From: [Clostridium] celerecrescens 18A
GTDB taxonomy: Bacteria > Bacillota > Clostridia > Lachnospirales > Lachnospiraceae
DNA: 64,000 nt
Direction: 5' to 3'
NCBI RefSeq assembly: GCF_002797975.1
Contig: NZ_PGET01000001.1
Location: forward strand, 3,603,501-3,667,500
The first letter of the stretch is position 1. Each line of letters opens with the position of its first letter. A model generated the notes under the pieces. It saw only the letters and a program-made list of their open reading frames with translations, made no database searches and had not been told where the DNA came from. The position numbers and the translations under genes are program-made. Below are positions 1 to 8,487 of the stretch, one piece after another.

Positions 1-218
1 CTTCTCCTGATGACCCGCTCTAAAAACACATCATCAAGATCCTGAAGATCCTCTACAACATAGGCGGCAGGGGCAAGGTTCTGGTCCGTTCGTTCCCGGT
101 CCCATAAACCAACAACGGCCCTGCCTTCCGCAAAAGCAGAACGCAGGGCCTCATGATCATCGGATATGGTAACCTGGAAAATCTTTCCTTCTACTATAAT
201 ATCCCGATCCCAGGTCAT
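1..218 (-). CDS. Partial protein, N-terminal 72 residues (possibly GNAT-type)
   Basis: An open frame runs from an ATG at 218 to the window edge without a stop. The visible residues form an alternating strand/helix pattern with EGRAVVGLWDRE and PAAYVVEDLEDL-like stretches, which recall the N-terminal part of GNAT-type acetyltransferases of Lachnospiraceae. The acetyl-CoA site would lie outside the window, so the function is a guess. The gene starts 4 nt after the cyclophilin stop, suggesting a cotranscribed pair. A GGAG lies in the last codons of the cyclophilin gene. Confidence 0.6.
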   Translation of the reverse strand, partial: MTWDRDIIVEGKIFQVTISDDHEALRSAFAEGRAVVGLWDRERTDQNLAPAAYVVEDLQDLDDVFLERVIRR

Positions 219-222
219 TGCC

Positions 223-741
223 TTAGCAGGTCTCCGGTTCCGGATATTCTTCCCCAAAGGTTTCCACTGTCATGGACTGGATCTTCTGCTCTTTCATGGG
301 GCGGTCATTGTAATCGGTCTTCACATCAGCAATTTTGTTCACAATATCCATGCCTTCCGTGATCTTACCAAATGCAGCATAGGAGCCATCCAAATGGGGA
401 GATGCCTTGTGCATAATGAAAAACTGGGAACCGGCAGAATTGGGGTTCATGGCTCTTGCCATGGAAAGCACTCCCTCAGAATGCTTAAATGCATTGGTTA
501 CGCCGTTCTGGCTGAATTCTCCTTTAATGGAATAGCCTGGACCTCCCATTCCGCTTCCTTCCGGACATCCGCCCTGGATCATAAACCCATTGATAACCCT
601 GTGGAAGATCAGTCCGTCATAAAAACCTTTTTTAATTAAACTGATAAAATTATTTACTGTGTTTGGTGCAATCTCCGGATAAAGTTCTGCTTTCATCACA
701 TCACCGTTATCCATTGTAATCGTAATAACCGGATTTTTCAT
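223..741 (-). CDS. Cyclophilin-type peptidyl-prolyl cis-trans isomerase
   Basis: Cytoplasmic PPIase of the cyclophilin family, catalysing cis-trans isomerisation of Xaa-Pro bonds during protein folding. No signal peptide is visible. The core motifs are present in order: FHRVINGFMIQGG (active-site Arg and Phe region), GSQFFIM and HLDGSYAAFGKITEGMDIV. The length of 172 aa is normal for bacterial single-domain cyclophilins. I start at the ATG at 741 (MKNPVITITM), preceded by AGAAAGGGA. The longer frame to 783 only adds residues encoded by a palindromic repeat (759-800) and is unlikely to be translated. The downstream partner is the partial gene at 218. Confidence 0.93.
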   Translation of the reverse strand: MKNPVITITMDNGDVMKAELYPEIAPNTVNNFISLIKKGFYDGLIFHRVINGFMIQGGCPEGSGMGGPGYSIKGEFSQNGVTNAFKHSEGVLSMARAMNPNSAGSQFFIMHKASPHLDGSYAAFGKITEGMDIVNKIADVKTDYNDRPMKEQKIQSMTVETFGEEYPEPETC

Positions 742-758
742 ATTTTTTCCCTTTCTGC

Positions 759-800
759 TTTCCTGCCCATACTCTTTGGGCATAAAGGTATACCTTTAAG
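759..800 (-). repeat. Palindromic intergenic repeat, copy A
   Basis: Single copy of the roughly 50-bp repeat family described in the findings. On the minus (gene-sense) strand it reads GGTATACCTTTATGCCCA, a 6-nt spacer region, then TGGGCAGGAAAG. TGCCCA and TGGGCA form a hairpin stem. It lies immediately upstream of the cyclophilin start, and its purine-rich end leads into the ribosome binding site. Confidence 0.8.
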
Positions 801-1163
801 ATATTTATTGCGTCAGATTCCGCATATGGCTATATTTTATCAAATACTCCTATATTTGTATAGTCCCATTTGAATTCAGTCCTATATATATCCTATCGTT
901 CATACTTTGTTTAAATTTCATTCAAAAACCTTTTACATAAACAACATGATTTCTTCATGTTTCATGGTTATACTTAAAACATAAAATACAAATTGCTTAT
1001 AAGATTTTTTTCATAATACTCGAGCTGGTAATTTATTATCAGCTCTCCTCCCTTTTTGAAACAACTTTTTGAAAAGCGTATTGCATGACTGGTTCTAAGG
1101 ATCAGCCATGTAATACGCCTTTTTATTTGGTCATGCTATTGTCAATAATCAATGTAAAACTTG
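801..1163. other. Intergenic region with two hairpins, no gene seen
   Basis: AT-rich stretch between divergent functions with no convincing coding frame. It holds a hairpin GAGCTG...CAGCTC (1022-1045) followed by TCCTCCCTTTTT on the plus strand, and a second stronger hairpin at 1076-1118. Both look terminator-like on the plus strand, although no plus-strand gene precedes them. Confidence 0.5.
1076..1125. terminator. Hairpin terminator (long stem)
   Basis: The arms GCGTATTGCATG and CATGTAATACGC (1076-1087 and 1107-1118) pair with a few G-T pairs, and the stem extends inward through CTG/CAG. On the plus strand it is followed by CTTTTTATTT. On the minus strand it is followed by CTTTTC, so it may also end the gene at 1242-2207. 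Confidence 0.6.
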
Positions 1164-1241
1164 ATGGAGGGTGAGCAGAGTGGCAGGCACAGCTTCTTCT
1201 ACAATGCCATCAACCAGTTGTTTGACGATACCGGCCTTCTT

Positions 1242-2207
1242 CTATAGTCCCCCCAGATTCACAAGCTCCGGGGATTGTAAGTAATTCTCAAAAAGACTTG
1301 CCATTCCTACCTGTATATTGTCATAAGTCTTGAAAAAATATTCACAGGTCGCTGTATTGATGAAGGCTGTATATTTGGTGTAATCATAAGAATTCCGGCT
1401 TGTTATGACTGCTCCTTTCGGAATGGTAACGCTCTCCATGACATGAAAGCATGAAATAACCGCTTCCATCCGGCTTTGAGGTGTTGGAATAAATGATTTT
1501 AAATAAGCGGTCCTGACAAAGCGCTCCGGAGAAGTATATCCTCCCGGCAGAATCTGGGTACCTCCCGCCTGTCCAAATGGAGTCAGTCGGTCATTCCCCC
1601 AGATGGCCTCCTCGGTCTGATAGGGAGAAGCCTCCATGTAATTTCTCAGGTTCGTCTTATGCCAGTGAAAATCGGGACTGTTAGCCATAACGCCAATGGG
1701 ATTTTCCATTACTTCCATCCCTCTTTCCGTCTGCTCTATGACAACACATTCCCCGCTGCGGTCTACCGCCATCCAATGCAAAGGGGCCACAGTCTGTGTC
1801 ACCGGATCCTCTACTCCTACGATTGAGAGATTCTTCAGTAATTGCCGTAAATCATCGATATCTGCGCATCTTCCTAAAATATAATGAAGGAAATCAATGG
1901 ATGCAATTTGTTCCCTGTCCCTTAAATCCAGCATGGTATCATATTGGGCATAGCCTGCAAAATAAAGAGCCGCAGCAGCAAACCCCATCTCATTGACTCC
2001 GTCAAAAAATCCAAAATCCCCATCCAGTTCCTGTCCGATGCCGATAAAGCAGTAGATATCCTTGATTTTCTCCATATTTAATGAATTATCCCATTCATAA
2101 TTCTTTGGAATTATGTAAAGATGAGGCTTAATATCATAAGAAAAATCCATATTCCTTCCAAAAAAGGTTTCCCCTTGACGGGATCTTAAGGTAAATGCCG
2201 TGCACAT
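1242..2207 (-). CDS. Choloylglycine hydrolase family (linear amide C-N hydrolase)
   Basis: N-terminal nucleophile hydrolase of the bile salt hydrolase / penicillin V acylase family, 321 aa, no signal peptide. The protein begins Met-Cys, so removal of Met exposes Cys2 as nucleophile. Family landmarks at the expected positions are RNMDF (Arg18, Asp21), GVNEMG (72-77), MANSPDF with Asn176, and a GGYTSPERFVR stretch with the conserved Arg near 229-232. Position 82 is Tyr (in ALYF). From family knowledge Tyr here is typical of penicillin V acylases, while bile salt hydrolases usually carry Asn, so bile salt activity should not be assumed. The start is set by GGGAGG 8 nt upstream of the ATG. It stands alone on its strand, flanked by terminator-like hairpins. 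Confidence 0.9.
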   Translation of the reverse strand: MCTAFTLRSRQGETFFGRNMDFSYDIKPHLYIIPKNYEWDNSLNMEKIKDIYCFIGIGQELDGDFGFFDGVNEMGFAAAALYFAGYAQYDTMLDLRDREQIASIDFLHYILGRCADIDDLRQLLKNLSIVGVEDPVTQTVAPLHWMAVDRSGECVVIEQTERGMEVMENPIGVMANSPDFHWHKTNLRNYMEASPYQTEEAIWGNDRLTPFGQAGGTQILPGGYTSPERFVRTAYLKSFIPTPQSRMEAVISCFHVMESVTIPKGAVITSRNSYDYTKYTAFINTATCEYFFKTYDNIQVGMASLFENYLQSPELVNLGGL

Positions 2208-2332
2208 ACAAACTACCTCCCTTATTGTAAATTACTTACTTATTTATATGGGAGCTTGTGGTTTTTATGTATGTAAAATAGAGGATAAGACAAAGGGACT
2301 ATAAAAAAATAATATTACTTAAAATAGCACGC

Positions 2333-2375
2333 AAAAATGAGCTTTGATTGGTTTTTAATCCATTTTCAAAGCTCA
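2333..2375 (-). terminator. Rho-independent terminator
   Basis: The arms TGAGCTTTGA and TTTCAAAGCTCA (2338-2375) form a stem. On the minus strand it is followed by a T run (complement of AAAAA at 2333-2337). It lies just downstream of the interrupted thioredoxin-domain gene. Confidence 0.75.
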
Positions 2376-2445
2376 TCTTCTGCCCAAAACACTATTTTAT
2401 TATATAAGCTGACATAACAATTTAATTTAACAGCCCATTTTCAGG

Positions 2446-4509
2446 CTACAGGGATTCCAGCACTTCTTTTAACTCATCCATGCCTTCTACAGGCTTCATG
2501 CACGCCCCATTGCGGCATACATAATATTTGCTGTCTTCAGAAGGAACCGGATAATCTGCTGTGAACGGAGCTGCCTCTGACAGGGCTTCCTCATTCATAG
2601 GAGTTTTTAAAATCACGCTGATATCAGGCTTCCGGCTTCTTTGTAAGCTCTGAAGCTCTGTTAATATAGAATCCTCAGCGGAAACACATACAATTTCCGT
2701 AGATGGATAAAGGATGCTTTGAAATGCAAGCAGAGAAAAGCAATAGTTTGCAGGGCTTCTTTCCACCTCTTGCGTCAGGTAAGATACCTGTTTTTCCAGA
2801 ACGTTCTGCCATTTGATTTTCCCGGTCAGGTGATAGAGCCTGCTTATTACATATGCGGCAACGGAATTTCCTGAAGGAAGAGCACCATCGTAAAGCTCCT
2901 TCGGACGGCTTATGAGTTTATCCCTGTCATGGGCATACATATAAAACCCTCCCTGAACTTCATCGAAAAACAGTTCAAGCATCTTTTCAGATATCTCAGC
3001 GGCAATATGAAGATATTTGACATCAAAGGATGCCTCATATAACTCCAGCAGGCCAAAGGCATAAAACGCGTAATCATCAAGCTGTCCGTCGTGAACTGCC
3101 TGTCCCTCCCGGTAACGGATAAAGAGCCTTCCCTTTTCAGAGGTCAAATTCTTCTCTATAAACGCCTGCGCATTCTTTGCTGCATCAAGGCACCAGGCAT
3201 CTCCCAGTACCTCATATGATTTTGCAAGTGCCCCGATCATAAGTCCGTTCCATGAAGTCAATATCTTATCATCCGTATGAAGGGATGTGCGTGTTATCCG
3301 GTAATCATAAAGCTTTTTACACAGATTCTCTAATCTATCACTGCCAGCACCGTAATTTTCATTTCCAATGAGATTTGGAATATTCTTTCCCTCAAAATTA
3401 CCTTGTTCCGAAATTCCAAACCAATTACAGAATTCATCTGCATCGCCGTTAAGAATCTGTTCGATCTCTTCCTTCTGAAACGTATAAAACTTTCCTTCCA
3501 CTCCTTCGCTGTCAGCGTCCTGACCGCAGTAAAATCCACCCTGCTCATCAGTCAGCACGTCCCTTACGTAACGAAGGATTCCCCGGGATACCCTGGCATA
3601 AAGGCTGTCCCCTGTCATGGCATAGGCTTCCGTGTAGGCATACAGCAAAAGCGCATTGTCGTACAGCATTTTTTCAAAATGGGGTACCAGCCACATTTCA
3701 TCTGTAGAATAACGGGAGAAACCGCCTCCAATGTGGTCGTATATTCCACCCCGGTACATCTGCCTGAGGGTCTTTTCCGCAGCAAGAAGAGCATCTTTAT
3801 CTTTTTCATAAAAGTAATGCCTTAAAAGGAAAAGCAGATTATGAGGCATGGGAAATTTAGGCGCCCTTCCAAAGCCTCCCCAGTTCTTATCAAAAGACCT
3901 TTTTAACAGGCTTGAGGCTGAAAGAAACAATTCTTTATCCGGTTCCTTGCCCTCATTATTAACAGATGTCCCTTCCTTGTTTAAATATCCGGTAATCTCA
4001 TCTCCCGCTTCCAGAAGCTTATGTTTCTCATTTTCCCAAAGCTTCCGGATAGAGGTCAAAACATCCAGAAGACCGGCAGATCCCCATCTTGAAAATTTAG
4101 GCAGATAGGTCCCGGCATAAAATGGTTTTTGTTCCGGCGTCATAATGATCGTTAATGGCCACCCACCGGAACCGGTGAGAGCCTGGCAGACTGACATATA
4201 TACCGAATCAATATCCGGCCGCTCTTCCCTGTCCACCTTTATCGCCACATAAAATTTGTTAAGAACATCCGCCGCCTCCTGGTCTTCAAAAGACTCATGA
4301 GCCATGACATGACACCAGTGACAAGTGCACATATTCAACCGGAGTTAGCTATACCCAATAGATAAAAAGATGGGCTTATCTTCTGCTTCCGCCTTGGAAA
4401 AAGCCTCTTCTCCCCAAGGAAACCATTCCACCGGGTTGTATGCATGCTGAAGTAAATAGGGAGATTTTTCATTGATTAATCTATTGGGTACTCTATCAAC
4501 GTTTGACAT
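2446..4509 (-). pseudogene. Thioredoxin-domain (YyaL/Spata20-type) protein, interrupted by in-frame insertion with stop
   Basis: Homologue of the widespread YyaL family: an N-terminal thioredoxin-like domain with a CxxC motif, then a long alpha/alpha barrel related to sugar epimerases. The cellular role is poorly known. The native start is the ATG at 4509, behind a perfect GGAGGTGAT. From there 54 codons (including [21 protein letters not shown] and PIFLSIGYS) end at TAA (4345-4347). Six further codons downstream the same frame resumes with TCHWCHVMAHESFED and runs 2 kb to 2446. In the family IGYS is followed directly by TCHWCHVM. Positions 4327-4347 are therefore a 21-nt, frame-preserving insertion that brings one stop codon. 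A shortened product could start at an ATG or TTG inside the insertion (4332/4338, open to 2446, 630 aa), but it would lack the N-terminal strand of the thioredoxin fold and has no good ribosome site. The rest of the frame is intact, so the lesion looks recent. Confidence 0.85.
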
Positions 4510-4915
4510 ATGGCATCACCTCCTTTATTTTTCTATATTTTATAATCTTGGTTAAAATTATAACAATCCTTTTGAAGTCAGTAAACTTCTGACGGTTTCT
4601 ATTATTTTACCATTGATACATAGGTTTCGCTTAAACTAAAATTTTATACTTATACCACCTTTATTCTGCTAAAAGATTGAGATAATAGTATACCCTAACA
4701 TAATCGTAGATACAATATCTGCACAAGGCAGAGGAACATTTGGCTGCCGGCATAATCTTATCATAATGATTTGCTTTTTCCTTCATATTTTGATATTATA
4801 TTATGATAATTCAGTATTTTCCTATATAATACTTTTGATTTCTGATATACAAGATCGAAGGTTGAAACATTAAACAGCGGTTGAATCTATAAATATATAT
4901 TAGCGGGGTGACGAA
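4510..4915. other. AT-rich intergenic region with a 10-bp inverted repeat
   Basis: This holds the Shine-Dalgarno site of the minus-strand gene (near 4516-4525) and the promoter region of the plus-strand gene at 4916. A TATAAT at 4825-4830 is a candidate -10 without an obvious -35. TTATCATAAT (4758-4767) and ATTATGATAA (4800-4809) form a perfect inverted repeat upstream of it, a possible regulator site or cruciform. No coding frame is seen. Confidence 0.45.
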
Positions 4916-5374
4916 ATGGACGATATAAAGCACAAGCTGACGGTATTAGCGCGTATCGCAGAAGAATTAAATCACAAAGATGTTACATGGGCCATTGGAG
5001 CCTCTTTGCTGTTATACTTTAAAGGAATTGCATCTGAGTTTCATGATATAGATATTATGATTGCCGAAGACGATGCGGAAACAGTAAAAGATGTATTATT
5101 ATCTTTGGGTGATATGAAACAGCCTAATCCAAACGCCAAATACAAAACAAAATGTTTTTTGGAGTTTCATGTTGATGGCGTTGATATTGATGCAATGGCC
5201 GGATTTGTTATCGTGAACCAGGATAAGGAATATTATTTTCCATTAAAAAAGGAGAATATTAAAGATTTCACTGAAGTTTATGGCATTAAGATACCCTTAC
5301 AGTCGGTTGAAGAATGGCGTAAATACTATGAATTGATGGGACGGAATGAAAAAGTAAAAATGATCGATGCATAG
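4916..5374 (+). CDS. Nucleotidyltransferase-fold protein
   Basis: A 152-aa cytoplasmic protein with the signature of minimal or LinB-like nucleotidyltransferases: GAS at residues 23-25 on the first turn of the fold, then HDIDIMI, which supplies the metal-binding Asp-x-Asp, and a later acidic strand (VDGVDIDAM) that could give the third carboxylate. Members include antibiotic nucleotidyltransferases and toxin-antitoxin MNT proteins, but no HEPN partner gene is adjacent, so the substrate cannot be named. Start: ATG after GCGGGGTG. It is the only plus-strand gene here and is followed by a hairpin shared with clpP. Confidence 0.75.
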   Translation: MDDIKHKLTVLARIAEELNHKDVTWAIGASLLLYFKGIASEFHDIDIMIAEDDAETVKDVLLSLGDMKQPNPNAKYKTKCFLEFHVDGVDIDAMAGFVIVNQDKEYYFPLKKENIKDFTEVYGIKIPLQSVEEWRKYYELMGRNEKVKMIDA

Positions 5375-5390
5375 CTGCAGATTCCTGCTT

Positions 5391-5438
5391 AATAAAACCC
5401 GCTTACGGCTGCCTTGTCAGACCTTCCGTAAGCGGGTT
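5391..5438. terminator. Bidirectional terminator
   Basis: AACCCGCTTACGG and CCGTAAGCGGGTT (5396-5438) form a perfect 13-bp stem. The minus-strand side is followed by TTTTATT, fitting termination of clpP. It also closes the convergent plus-strand gene. Confidence 0.8.
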
Positions 5439-5458
5439 CTTGTGTCAATGTTCCGGTA

Positions 5459-6052
5459 TCACCTGCGGCATAATAAAATTTCATCAATTAAACCATACTC
5501 CTTTGCCTCCACAGCCGTCATATAACGATCCCGTTCCATATCTTCCTCAATTTTTTTTAACGGCTGGCCGGTCAGTTCGCTGTATATTTCATTGAGTTTT
5601 TTCTTTGTTCTTTCAAGCCAGTCACTATGGATTTTAATATCCGTAGCCTGCCCCTGCAGCCCGCCGGATATAGACGGCTGATGGATCAGAATTTCACTGT
5701 TTTTAAGAGCAAATCGTTTTCCCTTTGTCCCTGATGCCAGAAGCAAGGAAGCCGCGCTTCCCGATTGGCCGATACTTATGGTGGAAACATCACATTTGAT
5801 GTTATTCATGGTATCCATAATAGCGAACCCATCTGTTACAGAGCCTCCGGGGCTGTTGATATATAAGTGAATATCCTTATTAGGGTCAGCGGATTCCAGA
5901 AAAAGCATCTGTGCTATAATCAGGCTCGCCGTGTCATTGGTCACAGTGCCGTTCAGCATGATAATACGGTCGTTCAGCAGCCTGGAAAATATGTCATAGG
6001 ACCGCTCTCCCCGGGCTGTCTGTTCTATAACCATTGGGATAAGATTGTTCAT
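5459..6052 (-). CDS. clpP: ATP-dependent Clp protease proteolytic subunit (ClpP paralogue)
   Basis: Serine protease of the ClpP family, 197 aa, which assembles barrels fed by Clp ATPases. The triad is intact: Ser99 in GQSGSAAS, His124 in ILIHQP and Asp175 in ERDRYMTA. The substitution of the usual GQAASMGA by GQSGSAAS and the absence of clpX or tig nearby suggest a secondary ClpP rather than the housekeeping one. It lies 17 nt downstream of a short AraC regulator on the same strand, so the two are probably cotranscribed. Strong Shine-Dalgarno AGGAGG before the ATG. Confidence 0.93.
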   Translation of the reverse strand: MNNLIPMVIEQTARGERSYDIFSRLLNDRIIMLNGTVTNDTASLIIAQMLFLESADPNKDIHLYINSPGGSVTDGFAIMDTMNNIKCDVSTISIGQSGSAASLLLASGTKGKRFALKNSEILIHQPSISGGLQGQATDIKIHSDWLERTKKKLNEIYSELTGQPLKKIEEDMERDRYMTAVEAKEYGLIDEILLCRR

Positions 6053-6069
6053 AGAAACCTCCTGGATTA

Positions 6070-6459
6070 TTATGCGGCCATGTTCATGATTTTGCTGGAA
6101 CGGCAGCTCAAATCAATCATATGATCGGAATTGACGCTATACCTTTTCCGGTATTTTCCCGGCGTCAGTCCATAAATCTTTAAAAAAGCCCTTGAAAAGG
6201 ATTCCTGAGAAGCGTATTGATATTCCAGGGCGATATCGATAATCGGCCTGTCTGTCCGGGCAAGATCTCCTGCTGCCTTTTCCATCCGCCTTCTGGTGAT
6301 GTATCTGGTAACGGATTCTCCTGATACTTTGTGAAAAATTCTATGATAGTGATATTTTGACAGATAGGCTCTTTTTGCAAGATCATCTAGATCAATCTTA
6401 CCATTTAAGTTTTCCTCGATATATTTAAGCGAGTCCCCCACTTTTGAATGATAATCCAT
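6070..6459 (-). CDS. Short AraC-family transcriptional regulator
   Basis: A 129-aa protein consisting almost only of the AraC DNA-binding domain: two helix-turn-helix units ([19 protein letters not shown] and a second around [20 protein letters not shown]), ending with the LTPGKYRK signature. The sequence resembles the DNA-binding half of AraC proteins that carry a C-terminal GyrI-like effector domain, but here the chain stops 25 residues after the signature, with no effector domain. I start at the ATG at 6459 behind AAAGGAGC; a longer frame to 6579 has no ribosome site. A TATAAT on the minus strand (6490-6495) is a candidate -10. The pairing with clpP suggests regulation of, or coupling to, proteolysis, but this is only inferred from context. 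Confidence 0.85.
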   Translation of the reverse strand: MDYHSKVGDSLKYIEENLNGKIDLDDLAKRAYLSKYHYHRIFHKVSGESVTRYITRRRMEKAAGDLARTDRPIIDIALEYQYASQESFSRAFLKIYGLTPGKYRKRYSVNSDHMIDLSCRSSKIMNMAA

Positions 6460-6671
6460 ATACCTGCTCCTTTCCAAAAACATATTATCATTATATACTC
6501 TTTCGAAAATAAATTCTTGATAATTTTTGCTTAATTTAGGTCTGATCTTTTCACTATATAAAGGAATTGTTTCAATCAAGGCCTGATATGGACTGTGGAA
6601 TTGTGCTGCGTGATATGATATGATAAATGCAAACGAAAACTTATATAAGCCATAAGGAGAAAACGATTAAA

Positions 6672-7085
6672 ATGAACTTTGAAATAACTGATAAAATTAA
6701 AGAACAAGATGAGGAAATCATTTACCAGGGCTTATTAAACTATAATCTACCCAGAATTGAGGACAAGAACCCAAGAGATTTAGGAATTTATTTGCAGGAA
6801 GAGACAGGAGAAAAAGCCGGTGGACTGATCGGGAATACACACGGCAACTGGTTGTTTGTCAAATATTTATGGGTCAGGGAAGACTTACGGGGTCAAAATA
6901 TTGGCAGTAAGCTTCTAAATCAAGCCGAAGAAACAGCAAAGGAACGGGGGTGCAGATACGCATTTCTGGATACATTCAGTTTTCAGGCGCCTGCCTTCTA
7001 TGAAAAGCACGGATATAAGAGTGTGTTCGCACTGGAAGAATATCCTGTGACAGGAAAACGCTACTATTTTACTAAAACTTTGTAA
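6672..7085 (+). CDS. GNAT-family N-acetyltransferase
   Basis: A 137-aa acetyl-CoA-dependent acetyltransferase. The core GNAT features are visible: the beta-4 strand WLFVKYLWV, then the pyrophosphate-binding loop REDLRGQNIGSKLL (R/Q-x-x-G-x-G/A), helix QAEETAKERGC, beta-5 YAFLDTFSFQAPAFYEKHGYK. The substrate is unknown. I start at MNFEITDK (6672) with AAGGAG upstream; a frame starting at 6627 is possible but lacks a site. Divergent from the AraC-clpP pair. Confidence 0.85.
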   Translation: MNFEITDKIKEQDEEIIYQGLLNYNLPRIEDKNPRDLGIYLQEETGEKAGGLIGNTHGNWLFVKYLWVREDLRGQNIGSKLLNQAEETAKERGCRYAFLDTFSFQAPAFYEKHGYKSVFALEEYPVTGKRYYFTKTL

Positions 7086-7136
7086 ATGTAATCTAATGTC
7101 ACTTGTTTCTATTACAGCGAAGGGGGAATACGATCA

Positions 7137-8060
7137 TTGAGGAACATTTATAGAATAGAATTCCATACAGGAAGCAAAGAGGAATTATTACCTGATTATG
7201 CACAAGACTTCCCATATATTGCCTCCTGCTCCCAATTGGACAAATTTATAGGGCGTTTTGTTCCATGGCATTGGCACAAACCCGTGGAGTTGTTTTATAT
7301 GGAGAGCGGAAGAATGGAATATTGTACGCCCAAAGGAACCATGATATTTCCCGCAGGTTCCGGCGGAATGGTCAATTCCAATGTGCTTCACATGGCAAGG
7401 CCGCAAGCGGAATCAGAAAAAAACATTCAGTTCCTCCATCTTTTTGACCCCTCTTTCATAGCTGGCCAACACGGCAGCCGGATAGAGCAAAAATACGTTA
7501 CGCCGATTACCACAGCCCCGCAGGCAGAAATTATCGCCTTATATCCTGATGATCCGGAACAGGCAATGGTTTTAGATACTATTCGGGAATCTTTTCACCT
7601 TTCCGAAAATAACTTCGGATATGAGATCAAACTTCGGGAAACGTTATCTGACATATGGATCCGGCTTTTCGACATAGCGCGTCCTCTATTGAAAGAAAAA
7701 GGGCATTCCAACAAAACAAATGATAAAATAAAATCGATGATGGTATATATCCATGAGCATTATGCAGAAAAAATTTCTATACCAGAGATTGCCGCCGCCG
7801 CTTATTCCAGCGAACGCGAATGCTTCCGGGTGTTCCACGATTGCCTGCACATGACACCGGTGGAATATATTAAAAACTACCGTTTACAATCAGCTTGCCA
7901 TATGCTGTCAGACAGCAAGGAAACGATTACCTATATAAGCCATGCCTGTGGATTAGGAAGCAGCAGCTACTTTGGAAAGGTCTTTCGGGAGTATATCGGC
8001 TGCACACCCCTGGAATACCGCCGCAAATGGCAGGAAAATGATATAAAAAGGCAGAAATAA
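7137..8060 (+). CDS. AraC-family regulator with cupin sensor domain
   Basis: A 307-aa one-component regulator. The N-terminal half has an AraC-type cupin (HWHKPVELFYMESGRMEY around residues 43-60, then a GSGGMVNSNVLHMA strand), likely binding a small ligand such as a sugar. The C-terminal 100 residues carry two helix-turn-helix units ending in GCTPLEYRRKW. The TTG start is favoured because GAAGGGGGAA lies at proper distance and no better ATG exists. No obvious target gene is cotranscribed; the divergent and downstream genes are small. Confidence 0.87.
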   Translation: MRNIYRIEFHTGSKEELLPDYAQDFPYIASCSQLDKFIGRFVPWHWHKPVELFYMESGRMEYCTPKGTMIFPAGSGGMVNSNVLHMARPQAESEKNIQFLHLFDPSFIAGQHGSRIEQKYVTPITTAPQAEIIALYPDDPEQAMVLDTIRESFHLSENNFGYEIKLRETLSDIWIRLFDIARPLLKEKGHSNKTNDKIKSMMVYIHEHYAEKISIPEIAAAAYSSERECFRVFHDCLHMTPVEYIKNYRLQSACHMLSDSKETITYISHACGLGSSSYFGKVFREYIGCTPLEYRRKWQENDIKRQK

Positions 8061-8074
8061 TATATTTATTCAAT

Positions 8075-8125
8075 AAAGATTGCACTATAATGATACCTGT
8101 AAAGGTAATAGGGCAATCTTTTTAT
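8075..8125 (+). terminator. Rho-independent terminator
   Basis: AAAGATTGC and GCAATCTTT flank a 30-nt loop with an inner ACCTGTAAAGGT stem, followed by TTTTTATT on the plus strand. It ends the AraC-family gene. Confidence 0.75.
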
Positions 8126-8180
8126 TATAAAATTTTTGCTGTCACTTAATAATCACTGTCTTTATAATGGAGGGTTTGTA

Positions 8181-8420
8181 ATGATAAAACTGAATATCTT
8201 GAATATGGATAACTTTTTACAAACTGTAAATGCGTGCAGTGATGCAGTTAATTTGCTGTACCCTGACGGTAGAAAAGAAAATATCAACAAACACTATGGA
8301 CTCCAGAACGAGCTGCTTCACCGGTACAGAGAAAATAAAAACTTCCTGAGTCTTTCACTGGAGATTCCGGCTCCAAAGGATTATATGAGCATTGTCTCCT
8401 ACTATACAGGAGACTGCTGA
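8181..8420 (+). CDS. Small conserved-looking hypothetical protein
   Basis: A 79-aa soluble protein, no signal peptide or membrane segment. The start at 8181 (MIKLNILNMDNFL) is supported by GGAGGG. The chain contains LYPDGRKENINKHYGLQNELL and ends LEIPAPKDYMSIVSYYTGDC. I vaguely recognise similar small proteins from Lachnospiraceae but no function. It is a single-gene unit with terminator-like hairpins on both sides, which argues that it is a real, separately expressed gene. Confidence 0.7.
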   Translation: MIKLNILNMDNFLQTVNACSDAVNLLYPDGRKENINKHYGLQNELLHRYRENKNFLSLSLEIPAPKDYMSIVSYYTGDC

Positions 8421-8447
8421 CCATTTGCTTGCAACTAATTCATCATA

Positions 8448-8482
8448 AAGGGGTCTGACCGCTATTTGGGTCAGGCCCCTTC
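8448..8482. terminator. Bidirectional terminator
   Basis: AAGGGGTCTGACC and GGTCAGGCCCCTT form a stem with a short loop between the convergent genes ending at 8420 (+) and 8488 (-). Confidence 0.7.
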
Positions 8483-8487
8483 CCCAT

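Noticed and set aside
166..639. Long plus-strand open frame
   Set aside because: Lies antisense to the cyclophilin gene, has no ribosome site and no protein-like composition.
1164..1247. 27-codon plus-strand frame (ends FYNAINQLFDDTGLLL)
   Set aside because: Looks faintly protein-like, perhaps a remnant, but has no ribosome site, overlaps the end of the hydrolase gene, and I cannot name a parent.
2446..4338. Intact 630-aa thioredoxin-domain protein starting at TTG 4338
   Set aside because: The native start and 54 N-terminal codons lie upstream in the same frame behind a perfect ribosome site; the downstream start is created by the insertion and lacks one.
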